64,000 bases of DNA from Spirodela intermedia (taxonomy: Eukaryota; Streptophyta; Magnoliopsida; Alismatales; Araceae), in NCBI GenBank assembly GCA_902729315.2, contig LR746265.1, forward strand, positions 8,055,392-8,119,391. Reading direction: 5' to 3'. The position numbers and the translations under genes are program-made. The notes beneath the pieces are model-generated. The model saw only the letters and a list, made by a program, of their open reading frames with translations. It made no database searches and had not been told where the DNA came from. The first letter of the stretch is position 1. Each line of letters begins with the position of its first letter. Below, in pieces: positions 34,299 to 48,180 of this stretch.

Positions 34299-36266
34299 CA
34301 CCCCCCAACTTAAATCATTACTAGTTCCTTAGTAATGGAATTACAAAAATAAAAATTTACAAATCCCAAACATCATATTTCAATACATAAAAAAAAACAT
34401 ACAATTAGAAATGATGTACCTTTAGACACTTTAGATTCTTATATCAAGTATTTAAGAATGATGTCAAGTACTTAAATATTTAAGCACTTCTTGGAATAAC
34501 AATCTAGACTTCACTTCTTCTATTCACATCTTTATCACTTCTTCACTCATAGATATATTTACAAGATATTTTAATTATCAATACTCATCTAAGAATAATA
34601 TTGATCCTACATTTTCCTTTTTTCATGGCTTGATTTTTGAAGTTTACACTATGTTTCTTCCTTCTTTTATATATATATATATATATGTATAATGGATAAG
34701 TAGCTTTTCTTGTAGATAAATTTCAACAATAAGAATGATGTCTCATACCCTCTATGTGTACTCTTTATTTTTAGGCCTTTCACTTTATCCTCTTATTTTG
34801 CAACAAGTATTTTTCTATGCACGATTTTCAACAATGAGAATGATGTCTCACACCCTTCATATGTACTCTTCGTTTCTAGATTTTCATATTGCTCTCTCTT
34901 TTTTTTTCAAAATAAGTGATTTCTCCTTACAAGTCCTATAGATCAGGGTGCAAAAATTTCCATTAAACTCAAATGATCAATCAAATTTTCACATCAAGTA
35001 AATACTATCCATCAAGATCATGAAGTGAAAATCTGTAAAATCAAATCTATATTATCTATCATGTATCCAAGGAGTATTCCAACATTTCATGCTACTAGAT
35101 CATTCTTTTGACTCAATAATAATCTTCATAGTACCTTTTGGTATCAATCAATCTAATTGATTTGATTTTTCATGCATATAATATGATGTAAGAAATTTGT
35201 AAATTAGATAGTTTTGATAATTCTATTTTCTTTTTTCAGTTCTATTTTTAGTAATAATAAATTTGTCAAAAATAAATCAAAGCTATCCTCTTTATAGTTG
35301 TAATTTCGAATTTCAATAATATATGTCTAGGGGATTGAAATGTGAGAAAAGGGTCTCTAGAATTTCAAATTTCAGACTATTATTTGTCTGTTGTTTTTGA
35401 CAATCTATTGTTCCTAATAAAAAACCAGAAAATAGATGTTGTAGTTTTTTGAATTTTATTTTATTTTTATTTTTTAGTTTCTGTTCTATGTGAGTATGAA
35501 AAAAATAAAAATAAAATGCGAACACATGTTTTTAGTCATCCTACAGCATAAATTAATAATGAATACTTCACCCCCCAACTTAAAAATGACATTGTCTTCA
35601 ATGACACAGAAAAATTGAAACAGAATATGTAGAAAATATAATTTTCAAGTGAAGCATGCATATATGTAAAGTTAAGCATTAAAAATATTGTCATAAATGA
35701 TAAAACTCAGAAAGACATCACCTCAACCTCGTTTTTAATTTTCCACTTCATCTTACATTCCTCCTCCTACACTTTTTCGAAAAGAAAATATAAAAACAAG
35801 TATTGCAAAATTCTAAGAAAAATAGAGCTAAAAAAAAAAATTCAAATAGAATGAAATAAAAACCATGGGTTGCCTTCCGTGTAGCGTTGAATTTAATGTC
35901 TTCAGCTGGACAACTCTTAGATCATATAAGATGATCTATGGCCAACAAAATTTATTTGTATCCCAAGGTAAGTTTCATGATATTCTTTTTCAGATTTAGC
36001 ATAAATTCATATACTTCATATATATACCTTGTCATACTTTCAGCCAAAACCAAATGGAAATTAACAAAATTTTCTCAAAAATAATATTTCCATTTTGAAA
36101 AGAATCTTTCCTCATTTCTATCTTGTTTTGTAAGGTTCTCATTCATTAATAAATACTTTCTATTAATAGACCATAAAATGTGATCAAGTCATATAATTTT
36201 CAAATTAGCTCCTACCCAATCTAGAATTTTTTCATCTAAATTGATATCTCTAATTCTTCCATTCAT

Positions 36267-36626
36267 CTATTTCTTAATCTCAGATTTAATTAATTCAGTA
36301 AAATTTAAATTTTCTTCTCTTAAATTATCTCTATATTCATATCCATTATTTTCGTTTCTCCCCATTAGTTGAATCAACTCTTTTTCTAGCTTTTCATTTC
36401 TGAACTCATCTAATTCTTCATCTTCCCAAGAGCTATCTTGTAATTTCAGTATATGATATGCATCATCATTCTTACTATCAACATCCATGGCGGCAAAATT
36501 ATGATTAAATTTATTAATTTTGTCTCCTATATCTCTCAAATAAACTGATTTTTCCTCACTTGAAATATGTTTTTCTTCATTTCTGTCCTTACTCCCTTCT
36601 ACTAAAATTTTGGATGATTCTTCCAT
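36267..36626 (-). CDS. Unrecognised charged ORF in element C
   Basis: The frame is 119 codons, highly charged (many E, K, D, N) and without a motif I recognise. It sits between the 3' non-coding region and gag in element C. It could be the decayed gag-protease spacer of the polyprotein. There is no sign that it is expressed on its own. Confidence 0.25.
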   Translation of the reverse strand: MEESSKILVEGSKDRNEEKHISSEEKSVYLRDIGDKINKFNHNFAAMDVDSKNDDAYHILKLQDSSWEDEELDEFRNEKLEKELIQLMGRNENNGYEYRDNLREENLNFTELIKSEIKK

Positions 36627-37599
36627 GATCAGCTGCTATTTCTTCATCTAAAAGCTCTTTCTCTTCATCATCCTCACTATATTCATTCATAAATTGTGAG
36701 CAATAAATGATTTTATTTAAATTTTTTACTACTATATTTTTAGTCTTAATATTCTCATTTATTTCTAATGGCTCATCGATTTCTTCTAATAATTAGAAAT
36801 AAGGATCAAGTAAAATATTCTCAGTCAATGTATTCACTGTCCTAACATTTTCATTTCGTAGGTTTTTTTCTAAATTTACCCAACTAGACTCTCCTTACTG
36901 AAATCCTATTGTTGGACAGTTTTCTGAATTTTTTATGGGCTGACTAGGTAGTTGTCCCTCTTCTCTCCTAGTCTCAAAAATCTCTATAATTTGTTTTTGG
37001 TGCAACATCATTTGTATCATAGTTTGTTATATCATTTGGCTTATTTACTACATCATTTTCATAGCATTAGGTTAGACTTGAGAGGGCTGATTTTTTTGAA
37101 ATCTGTGTTCTTATTTTGGACGAAATTCAAAATTTGAATTGGATCTAAGTACTTCTGGATTTTAAATATTATTTAGGTTTCTCCATGAAAAATTATTCCC
37201 CTAATTAGGATTATAAGAAGTAGAAAAACATTCCCTATTTCTACTAAAATCGTGGGGTACTTTTACTTGTTCTTGTCTAGGATGAAATGGTAGATCTAAA
37301 TTATAATATTAAAATTTGAAATTATCATTTTCACCATATATAGGACAAGCACTATATGCATTCAATTGAAGATTACGAGACTTTCTAATATTCTCAATAA
37401 GTAAATCAACTTTTTCTAATCTTTGATTAATCTAATTAACCTCCTATCATATAATTCAAAAGAGGCTTGATCTCTAAAATTTTTACTTAAATCCTCATAA
37501 AGACTATAAATCTCATTTGGAGTTTTCTCCATAAAAGCTCTTCCACATATAGAATCAACTATATTTCTATGTTATTCTAATAATCCATCATAAAAAATT

Positions 37600-38210
37600 C
37601 TATTGAGCTGCTACTTGGGTATAGCATAATGAGGACACTTTCTAAGTAAATCTTTGAACTTTTTTCATGTCTCATGCAAAGTTTCTCCTAATCTTTGAAA
37701 AAAACTCTATATATATTTTCTCATATTTTTAGTTTTTCTTAAGGGATAAAATTTTCAAAGAAAAGCTTGTTCTATGTCTTTTGAGCTAGTTAATTCTCTA
37801 TCTAATGTGGATAGCTAATGACTAGCTTTGTCCTTGTGTATGGGAAAATAATTTCATCTTAATAATTTCTAATGTAACTTGAGGGAGATTAACTAAATCA
37901 CAGATAATATTAAATTTTTCTAACTGTTGATGAGGTTCCTCTAAGGCAATCTATGAAAATTAGGGAGCATTTAAAAAATTCTTAGATTTATTTCAAATTT
38001 AACAATGGGTGTTAATTGGACTCTAATATTGGATGCTCTTTGAAATGAATTAGAGATATAATGATTTTTCATCACCATAAGATTGTTCTCAGTTTGACTT
38101 GTACTTCTTTTCAGATCCATTAAAGTTAATTTTTCTTTCAGATTTTTAGTTTTGAATGAAATAATAAAAGGATTTTCTAGACTTGGATGCAAGGATCTTC
38201 TACCATGCAT
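37600..38210 (-). pseudogene. Element C gag fragment
   Basis: It starts near 38210 with GRRSLHPSLENPFIIS. After frame changes it continues through a capsid-like part matching element A at 22530-23140 (ATGAGGACACTTTCTAAGTA on the plus strand). It lies about 190 bp from the primer-binding-like site, as expected for the gag start. Confidence 0.6.
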
Positions 38211-39091
38211 AAAAAATCAATAAATTTGAGAGAAAAAGTTTAGTGCGTGTTACCCTCCTTTAGTATGCTCTAGTCCTTGCCATGATTCGTTCTCTTTTTT
38301 TAAAAAAACAAATCAGTAAGAAGAAAATAAAATAAGAGTTAATTTTATTTTTTTTGTGTACTCAAAGAGAAAAATAGAAAAATACTAAATATTATGTAAT
38401 ACATCTTGGCAACGGTATCAAAATTTGACGTGACTTAGTCTTTGTATACTAAATCACGCAAATTTAAAATTTATAAAACTAGGAAATATGAATTTTCAGA
38501 TATTTAGAAGTATTTCTGAACAAATATATCAATTATAATTCAATAAAACTTCTAAAAATAGTAGTAATTTTCTAAGTTGATCACAAAAATGTAATATAAT
38601 ATCTAGTAATTATTCAGAATTATTCTCAAAGAATACTATTTTTTATAAATTTTATACTAAAAAATTAAAAGAAAATATATTTAAAATTCACGAAAAAGAA
38701 AAATAAGGGTGCAGACGTCAGGATACATCAGCACCCGACGAATGTGAATCAGATGAAAATAGAGTTCCGGCTGATGATTCTTATGTAAGTAATTATAGAT
38801 GATTTAATTGATAAAATTAAGATCTGTAAAAGTCAGAAGAATCATAATTGAATGAAGTATATCTTGGTAAATTTAAATCACACTAACTATCACTAAATGA
38901 AGCGAAAATTAGGTTGAAAGTAGGAAAATAGAGTTCCAACATCGCGGCGGTGATGCATCGGCAATGCATTGGAATCTTAAGCGTTCAGGAGGATTGTCGT
39001 GTAGTGTTCACAACCTTGAAGGGTCTCCTTAGACAAGGACGACGTGGGCAATCTCTAGATCTCCTTGTGAAGTTTAGAGATCAATGAAATG

Positions 39092-41157
39092 TGATGGCGA
39101 ACAGCACCCCTCTCCATCAGCTCAGGAGACACCAGCAGTCCGAGTTCAACCCGATCAACACATGAAGACGAAGGAGCCTGGCTTTTGCTACATGACCTAG
39201 CCCTTCAAGATGATGACATTCCACCTCCGCGACGACAATGGGCTCAAGCTCACCCTTATCTTTCTTTGTATTTTCATGTTGACTTGTTGGGCCTCGCATT
39301 TGTGTGTTAGCGGGCTCAATTCTATGTGTGTGTGTTGTTGTTTGTGTCTCTCTTTCTTTAGGGTTTTATTGGGTCTCTCTCTTGAGGCCCAATTAAAACC
39401 TTAAGGGGGGGGGGGGACCTATGTTTCTTTCTTTTTGGGCCTCTTTTCAGCTTATTTGGGTCTTCATTTGAGGCCCACTTAAGCACTGTACTAGGGCCCT
39501 CCTCTTTCTCCTTTTAGGGGAGCTTATTGGGTCTCTCTTTTAGAGGCCCAATAAGCCCCTTTTGTAGCCTTTTTGTGGCTTATGGGCTTGAGGGCCTCAA
39601 GTGGGCCCACCTCCCCTTAGCCCACTTGTGGGCCCTATATAAGGGGAGGTAGGACCCCCCCTCAACCAAAAGCGCCAAATTTTGTGAGAGATTATCATTT
39701 GTGAGTTACCTTCTTCGTGACCTAGGATAGTGATAGAAGGAGGGAGAGGAAGGCCATCAATACCCTTTGAGGACTTCGTTCATCATGACGCTACTGCTTG
39801 AGAAGTCCAGCGGCCACTTGCGACCACTGCCACCGCCGGACATCTTCATTGCCGCATGAGAGCACTGCCGTCACTAGATGAAATGGTCACAGTTGCCGCT
39901 GCAACTGCCGCCACCTCTGCTGGAACCCCGTCATGCCGTCGTGACAAAAGGGGTTTGCTTCGCCTCCCTACGAGCCGTCACTGAGCACTCCACCAAAGCC
40001 TCTGGACTCTCAGTTCAACCACCACCTCTTCCTTCGGAACTCCACCATAAACTTGCTGGAGCCGCCATCCCCTGCTCTACCTAGTCGCTGGCCATTCATC
40101 AACGAACGCCTACCTGCCACTGATGTTGGGAGAGACCCTGCAGCCGTGCCAACGAGCTAGATCCAATCCAAGCTCCTCACTAGCCCCTATCGGAGTTTCC
40201 CAACAATCCGCCGCCATCACGCTATTTTTGGTGACGCCTAGACCAGGAGGGCTCAACCCTCCTTGGTATCGTCATCCGGATCGTCTCCTTCCTCTACTCC
40301 GCTTCCCAATGCCACTAGAGAAGGCTGATCCTTCCGGCGATGGTAGGGCTTCCGCCCAACTACTGATGCTCGGCATTCCGGCCGAAGTGCCCCTGACGCT
40401 CGGCATTCCCACTGAAGCGCCCCTGATGCTCGGCATTCCCACCGAAGCGCCATCTCCGCACGTGCTCTGCGCGCCAGCTCTTGCAGCCCACACATCCACT
40501 CGGTGCCGCCGCCTACATGCTCGAGGCATGCTGCGCGTTTTGCCATGTGCACCTGCTAGCGTGCCCTTCGGCCCACTAGTAGGCCCACACCTGCACTGAC
40601 CGTGCCACGCCTTACGACAACGACTACTGCGACTCTCGACCAAGACTGACCGTCGACGCTGATCATCGCTCTTCATCAAACGTCTCTACTTACGTCGAGT
40701 CTCTACTCGGTCACAACCCGCCGGGCTATGCAGCCCTGAAGGTTAGCTCTGTACCCCTTCTTACTTAAGTTTAATTATCTTTCAAAGGGTTTTCTCAACT
40801 TATTTCCACTGCCATCAGGAGAACGTAGACAAGATAGGATGGGTTATAGGATCGTGACTTCTAACGCTGTGTCAGATTCGTCACCGTTCATGAGCTATAG
40901 TCCTAGGCTACTTCACGACGACCGTTCCGCTGTCTATCTAGATGTGGACCAAGAGGGTCTCACACTTACCATCATCGAGTGTTTCTCTGGGTTGTCTGGG
41001 TTGATAATGCATATTGGTACGCCTGCCTATACTTAGGTTAGGTGGTCAAACCTAGAGTCTAGGGCCCATACATTCTTATTAGATTGGTCTAACTATTCCA
41101 TCCTGAGTCTTGAGTTTCATTGATCAGGTACAAAGGTTCTCTCCCCATCTTGTATCA
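39092..41157 (+). mobile_element. S-family solo LTR, copy S3
   Basis: This 2066-bp element starts TGATGGCGAACAGC, ends CTTGTATCA, and is flanked by perfect target repeats AAATG (39087-39091 and 41158-41162). It has the same orientation as S1. It carries the inverted-repeat promoter array, a TATA (39635-39644), a poly-G tract (39406-39417) and three minisatellite units (40362-40451). The interrupted LTR reads through exactly when it is removed. Confidence 0.9.
39358..39650 (+). promoter_or_regulatory. Palindrome array and TATA of the S-family promoter
   Basis: Four inverted repeats follow each other. P1 is TTAGGGTTTTATTGGGTCTC (39358-39377) against GAGGCCCAATT...CTTAA (39384-39404). P2 is GCTTATTGGGTCTCT (39522-39536) against AGAGGCCCAATAAGC (39542-39556). 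P3 is CTTGAGGGCCTCAAG (39587-39601). P4 is ACCTCCCCTTA (39609-39619) against TAAGGGGAGGT (39640-39650) around GCCCAC-TT-GTGGGC. CTATATAAGG lies in the right arm of P4. The array is conserved in S1 and S2. Confidence 0.8.
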
Positions 41158-42137
41158 AAATGGGTCATCAAATCATCTCCAACAGCTATCACCTGACGGA
41201 GTAGAAAAATAGTAACTTTGCGGCTTTTTGGCAACTAACACCCGACAGAGAGGAGCTAGATGGAGGTGGGGCGTGTGTCAAGGAGCTTCATCCTTAGGTC
41301 CACGCAGCAAGAGAAAACTCTTCATCACATCTGATATACTCTCAAGAGGTGGCAACTCGTCTCCTAATGGATCATCCTCTTTTCGATGATGACTTGTTCG
41401 TCAATCAATTAGAGATGCTTTACTTGATAGATTTGCAATCCTTTTATCGTGAATCATTCAGTAATTTTAGTAACAATGTTTCACGAATCGTATTGACGAG
41501 ATTTTCACCAATGATCTAACGATTCTAGTTGCTTAATCCTTCATCAGCAATCTACAAGAAAGTCATGATAATTAAATAAAAAATATAAGTTTTAGCTCTT
41601 GGGAGGATTCGAACCTACATTGGTTGCCTGCCCCCTTTCTAGGGAAGGTGTGATGCGGGTTTAGTCCCACATTACTTGTGCGCCAAAGTTTCGGGCAAAT
41701 ATATAGTAGTGTTACATTTGCAAGCAAGTCCCTTTCTCACGCATGTACGACAACTCCTTGCCCCACAGTCGGCTAGCCACTAGTGACGTGGAAGGGGAGT
41801 GCTAGACACATGCCCTTATCGGTCTAGGCTGCACGAAGCCCTACTCACAGCTACTTCTTGACTGTGCTTTCGACTTGCTTGCGGGCCCGACTGGCTGACG
41901 TGTCCCCCTTATTTTGTTATATTTTTATTTCTTTTTCTTTTTCTTCATTTATCTCAGAAGTAAGATTGTAAAAATCATATAAATTCGTATAAAATCACAT
42001 AATTACCCAAAAATTCACGTTAATCAACTGAAAACAACTTTTCATATTTTAACATAAATATAAGTCTATTTATCATGAGTTAAGGCTAAAACTATATTAT
42101 TTACTAATTATTAACTCATGATAATGAAGACTTATTA

Positions 42138-42657
42138 GCGAGTCTTTAGCCATTCGAGCCCAACTTGTGGCTCTCCTAGTCTAACTCTACCCACTCAACT
42201 ATAGCACACACCTTTAGGTCAACTGCCAAGTGTTGCTTGCTAGTGGGCAAAATATTTTATTATTTTATATTTCAAATAATAAAATTTTTGTTAAGTATTT
42301 TAACTCTAGACTTTTAAAATTAACAATATATCTTATATTTATTTTTCAAGTTAATAAAATAAAATAAAATAATAAAACTAATTAAAACACAAAAATCTAG
42401 CTTTAACAATATAGTTAGATAATAAATTTTGTATCATGTGAGTCAACTTCCCTAAGGATGTCTCAACATTTCCTAAACACCTATTAGCCATATCTTTCTC
42501 AATTTTCATTTTCATACATTTAACTTTCAAGACTCCTCTCTTGGGTCTTATATTTCTCTTATTTTGATTTAACCTTATGTGATGATTGTCATTTTTAGTC
42601 AATCATTCAATTAATTCTTCCACCTCATCATCATATTTATCTAGAAGTGATCCCCCA
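42138..42657. other. Sequence between element C and the next LTR
   Basis: AT-rich, with a weak 74-codon minus frame (42378-42602) that hints at gag-like text (NVETSLGKLTHMI). It may be the right-hand remainder of element B's 3' LTR or another gypsy fragment. I cannot decide. Confidence 0.35.
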
Positions 42658-44164
42658 TGACGTGACTTAGTCCTTGTATAAGGAAATATATTTAAAATTC
42701 ATGAAAAAAAGGAAATAAGGTTGTGGACATCAGGATCACATCAACACTCGGCAAACATGAATTGGACAAAAAAAGAGTTCCACGCGGCGATTCTTACGTA
42801 AGTGATTATAGATGATTGATTAAATTAAGATCTGTAAAAGTTGAAAGAATCGTAATTGAATGAAGTATAGCTTGGTAAATTTAAAATCAACAAATTATCA
42901 CTAAATGAAGTAGAAATTAAGTTGAAAGCAAGAAAATAGAGTTCTAGTGTCGTAGAGTAATGTGTCGGTGATGCACCGAAATCCTAAGCATTTGTGAGGA
43001 TCATCGTGTAGTGTTCCATGACCACAAAGGCTCTCCTTAGACAAGGACGACATGGGCAATCTCTAGATCTCCTTGTGAAATCTAGAGATCAATAAAATAG
43101 GTCATCAAATCATCTCCGGTGGCTGTCACTCGATGACTTTGTGACTCTCTAGCGACTATCACCTAACGGAGAGGAACTAGATGGAGGTGGGGCATGTGTC
43201 AGAGAGCTTCATCCCTAGGTCCGTGCAGCAAGAGGATGCTCTTTACCACATCTGGTACACTCTCAAGAGGTGGCGACTCGTCTCTCGACATATCGTCCTC
43301 TTCCTGATGACAACTTGTTCGTCAATCAATCAGAGATGCTTTACTTGATGGATTTGCGAACCTTTTATCGTGAATCATTCAGCAATTTTAGTAATAATGA
43401 TCTACGAATCACGTTGATGAGATTTTTGTCAATGATCTAGCGATTCTGGTTGCTTAATCCTTCACTGACGATCTACAGGAAAGTCGTGATAATCAGATAA
43501 AAAATATGAGTTTCAGCTCTTGGGAGGATTCAAACCCACACCAATTCTCCCCCTATATGAGAGAGATTGACATAAGTACTTTAATGCCTTTATCAAATGA
43601 CATCATCATTATATATCTCTATTATAAATAAAGGATATTTTAGATATTAAAATCATTAAACCCTTTCTGGGGAAGGTGTGATGTGAGTTTTGTCTCACAT
43701 CACTTGTGCACCAAAGTTTCGGACGTATATATAGTAATATTAGATTTTCAATCAAGTCCTTTTCTCCGGCGTGTACGATCACTCTTTGCCTCACAACCGG
43801 CTAGCCACCGGTGACGTGGAAGGAGAGTGGTGCACACCTACCCCTATTGGTCCTAGTCGTTTGAGCCCCTACTTGTAGCTCTTTCTTGACTACTGCTTTC
43901 AACTCATTTGCGGGCCCGACTGGCCAGCAGGTCTCCCCATTTTATTATATTTTTATTTTTATTTCTTTTTCTTTATTTATCTCAAAAGTAAGATTATAAA
44001 AATCATATAAATTTGTATAAAATCACATAATACCTAAAAATTCATATTAATTAAATAAAATCCACTTTTCACACTTTAACATAAATATAAGTCTATTTAT
44101 CATGAGTTAAGGCTAAAACTATATTATTTACTAATTATTAACTCATGATAATGAAGACTTATCA
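42658..44164 (-). mobile_element. Athila-like LTR with internal deletion
   Basis: It starts TGACGTGACTTAGTCCTTG and ends GAAGACTTATCA. About 200 bp just after the first 26 bases are missing compared with 32721-34298. The flanks CCCCA and CTCAC do not match, so it is not a simple solo LTR. It may be the outer LTR of a rearranged element. Its right edge is the right edge of the whole retroelement nest. Confidence 0.8.
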
Positions 44165-45377
44165 CTCACAAAACTTTGGAATACTAGTAAAGTCTTTTCA
44201 TAAATGAAAAGTATACTTTGCTACAAAGAAGTAATAAAATCAACTTACATGAATTTGGGCTGCAACCTTATTAAAATTTGAAAGGGACACACATTTTATT
44301 CTCAATATATTCTTATTTACATGATCATTTGAGTAAAGTGGAAAACTAGTTTATGTTTTACATAGTTTTTTGAATGATAAAATGAGATTGGCCTCAAAGG
44401 TTAGTACCACCTGAACTCTCCCTTTTAATATTGCTTTCATATGTTTTCATCAAACAATCACTAATGATAAGAAGAATAGTAATCAAAATAATTAACAAAG
44501 GAATATAAAGACTCACCCTCTACAAAAGCACCTACAAGACTCAAATAACCGAAAGCTAATGCTATGCTCAATAGACAATGGCTCACCTATTATTATGTGC
44601 ACCTAATTCAATTATGGGAATAGAAATAAGACCATATAAAGTGCAATTCTTCTGCAATCTTTTGCTTGTGTTCCCTTAGGGTGTATTTCAAGTCATTTGT
44701 TTTATGCATTACTCTCCAAGATGTCTTTTATATTAATCTATATCATGATAATGTTCCAATTAGTTCATATCACCCTCCCACCCCATAAGTCTCTTCTTCA
44801 GATATGTCTAGAGCAGAAATATTCTGCTCTTCTAGGAACCAAGTCACTGCAGGTTCGTTCTTAGTTTGCTTAGAAAGAGGTCCTTTGGGTTTTCTGGGAG
44901 AAATTCAATTTAAAGGGGGGCTATTATAATTGTTACATTCATATGTATGCCCTTTATGCATTCTGAATTGTATGACCTCTTATCTTATATAAAATATTAT
45001 ATTTTTTAAATGATATAATTACGATTTACAGGAAAAGGAATTTTCCAGGTTTCCTTGTTGTATCAAAAACTCAAATTGTATTTTTTTCGTATACACATGT
45101 ATCTATTACAGTTTGACAATCTCTTTTAATGTTTCTATTATTTCTTCTTTCTATTGAAAGGTAGGCGCAGTCCCGACTAGGACAGGGTGCCTATTTCTTC
45201 TTGTTTGTCTTCCCGTTGGACGATGGATGATAATGTTGCCAAGTTGAAGATGCTAATAGCTCTGGCCAACACTGACTTCGAGGCAACTAATGGCCAGCCC
45301 TCCTTTTCCGCCCATCTGTAAGGTCGATAGATAGATAGAGATAGAGAGACAGAAAAAGATATATAGATATATATATC

Positions 45378-45792
<415 letters not shown>

Positions 45793-46229
45793 CAGAGACA
45801 CAGAGAGAGCAGGAGGGGGATGGTTATGAGTTACCTATGTCATGAGAGAAAACACGGTTTGGGCTTTTGGGTGATCTTTTTTAGGCTTGATTCTGATGCC
45901 TAATAAAACCCAAATCAGACTAAGTTTTGCATTTATGTGCTCTTTCATATATACATCTGTATATTACAATTTCTTGATTTGACAATGTCTTCTATTGCTT
46001 CTATTATTTCTTCTGGCTATTGAAAGGTAGGTGCAGTCGTTGATCAGGAAATAGTGCCTATTTGTTCTTGTTTGTCGTCCCGTTGGATGATATACATAAT
46101 GCTGCTAGGTTGAAGAGGTCAATAGTTCTGACCCACACTGACATCATGGCTACCAGTGGCCTGCCCTCGTTTTCCACCGACCAGTAAGATCAATAGAGAC
46201 ATAAGGTACATAGAGACAAAGGCATAGCG

Positions 46230-46408
<179 letters not shown>

Positions 46409-47416
46409 TAAGAGGGGGGGATCGTTAGGAGACAGCTATGTCATGAGAGAACACGGTTTGGGCTTTTGAGTAAAGTTTATTTGGCTTGATTCTGATGCTT
46501 GATACAAGCAAAAGTCAGCCCAAGTTTTGCATTTAGGGCCTCTTTCCTAGATACATCTATATATTAGAATTTCTTGATTTGGCAATCGCATCTAATGTTT
46601 CTATTATTTCTTCTTGCTATTTAAAGGTAGGTGAAGTCATTGACTAGGACATGGTGCCTATTTTTTGCTATTAATGTGCCTAGGAGTTATGGGCTCCGTG
46701 AAGTCCACTTCTAACCCATCTCTCATATGGGGAATGAGAGAGTATGGGGTTCAATTAGAATAAATGTCAATCGAGTGAAGAAAAAGATCAAGCTTCCAAT
46801 CTGGACTATTAAAAGATCACATCATTATGTGCACAGAGTTATTTGTGCACACGAAATTATTAATTACTCACTAGATGTTGTTGTGGCTCGAGTAACCTTA
46901 TTTACTACTTAAGAATAGGATGTCAAATTTAACATACTTCAAATCATTTGGATGCAAGTATTTTGTTCTACAAAATGGAGTAGAAGAACTAGAAAATTTT
47001 AATCATGGTAGTGACAAAAGAATCTTTCATAGACATTTACAAAATCAAAAGCCTATAAAATCTACAATAAGAAACTTCAGTTGTTAAAGAATTTATTCAT
47101 ATAAAAGTTATTGAAAAATTGAAATCACTAAAGATCATTCCAAATGAACATTGAAATCACTAAAGAGAATTTACTTTATCATTTACTTTACAAATATAAC
47201 CTATGAGCATGAATCGTGCATTTTTGTGCAAAGAGTGGGTAAATACAATGAATGATGAGCTAGAATCAATGATGTTTGGTACATAGTTAAAAGAATTAAC
47301 AATCAAAATTTGAGAAAACAAAAATGAGTCCTTGGAAACAAACTAAATGACAAGTGATAATTAAGAAATATGGGTAAATTGGTCGATCAAGATTGTGGTG
47401 AACAAAAAATTACTGA

Positions 47417-48180
47417 TTATGGGGAAACTTATACATCAGTAACTACGTTTGATGTAATTAGGATTCTTCTTCCTCTTGGATCAAACATCCTTCCATCTGT
47501 GAGGTCCTATGCATCACGAACTCTTGGGAGGTGGTCAACTATTAGGGCTTTGGCACTCAAAGACACATACACTGGTGAAGATAATGCCGGAAGTCGACTG
47601 GTGGTTATCATGCCTTGTGATACCGATCGGCGGCCCCCACTCAAACTGCACCTGCCGAGCTGCCACCCCTGCGGGTGTCTACTCCCACACCCGCTCCTCG
47701 GGTTACTAGCATGTTGTCAGACCGTTCCTCTTCAAGCACTCTTTGGCGCTGGTGTACTTCACCATGAGATTTGTAGATGATTAGGTGAGATAATATTTAA
47801 ATATCGTTTAGGAGTATTGGACTTTGGTTAAAATGTCGTAGAAAAATGGGGAAAGGATGATGGTGCTATTGTTGTGTTGTTTATTTTATGAAAATATTTA
47901 TTTTCTGTCTTTTTGGGAGCGGGCATTTAGTATGTAAATATATTTGGGTGGGGCGTCATATCAATAAGGTGCATGACTATTGGACTGCGTTAAAATGTCA
48001 CAGAAAAGTATAGAAAAGATGAGGAGTTTATTTTTATGCTGTTTATTTTACGAAATCATTTCTTATGTATATTTTCAGGAGTAGGTGTTTAGTTCATGAA
48101 TGTATTTTTCTGGAGCATTATACTAGTAATGTGGATAATTATTTGACTTGGGTTAAAATGGCACCATGGGAATAAGAATA
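47417..48180 (+). repeat. Module A, copy 2
   Basis: The first 50 bp match 8916-8970. From 47467 the sequence matches 1110-1850. The join falls in TTCTTCCTCTTGG. The GC-rich patch (47470-47780) is followed by two of the ~162-bp units. The ORF at 47370-47780 is not supported by the other copy beyond about 30 codons. Confidence 0.7.

Larger units (their letters stand above)
32721..42137 (-). mobile_element. Element C: Athila-like element lacking pol (non-autonomous derivative)
   Basis: It has two LTRs of the element A family (32721-34298 and 38426-42137, the second split by S3), a polypurine tract at 34299-34315 and a primer-binding-like site at 38402-38423. The interior of about 4.1 kb joins the 3' non-coding region (matching A at 16206-17745) directly to gag-side sequence (matching A at 22530-23350). 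Protease, RT, RNase H and integrase are missing. Flanking GTGAA (32716-32720) and GCGAG (42138-42142) could be a target duplication decayed by two transitions. Confidence 0.75.
38426..42137 (-). repeat. Element C 5' LTR, split by S3
   Basis: The LTR occupies 38426-39091 and 41163-42137, about 1.64 kb in total, from TGACGTGACTTAGTC to ACTTATTA (degenerate ACTTATCA). It is interrupted at 39091 by the S-family insertion. Confidence 0.85.

Noticed and set aside
40123-40679. 158- and 135-codon ORFs with LGIPTEAPL-type repeats
   Set aside because: They overlap on opposite strands within S3. The repeats are the 30-bp minisatellite, and the frame is absent from S1 and S2.
42653-44169. LTR at 42658-44164 as a simple solo LTR
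   Set aside because: The flanking pentamers CCCCA and CTCAC do not match, so a target duplication is not supported.
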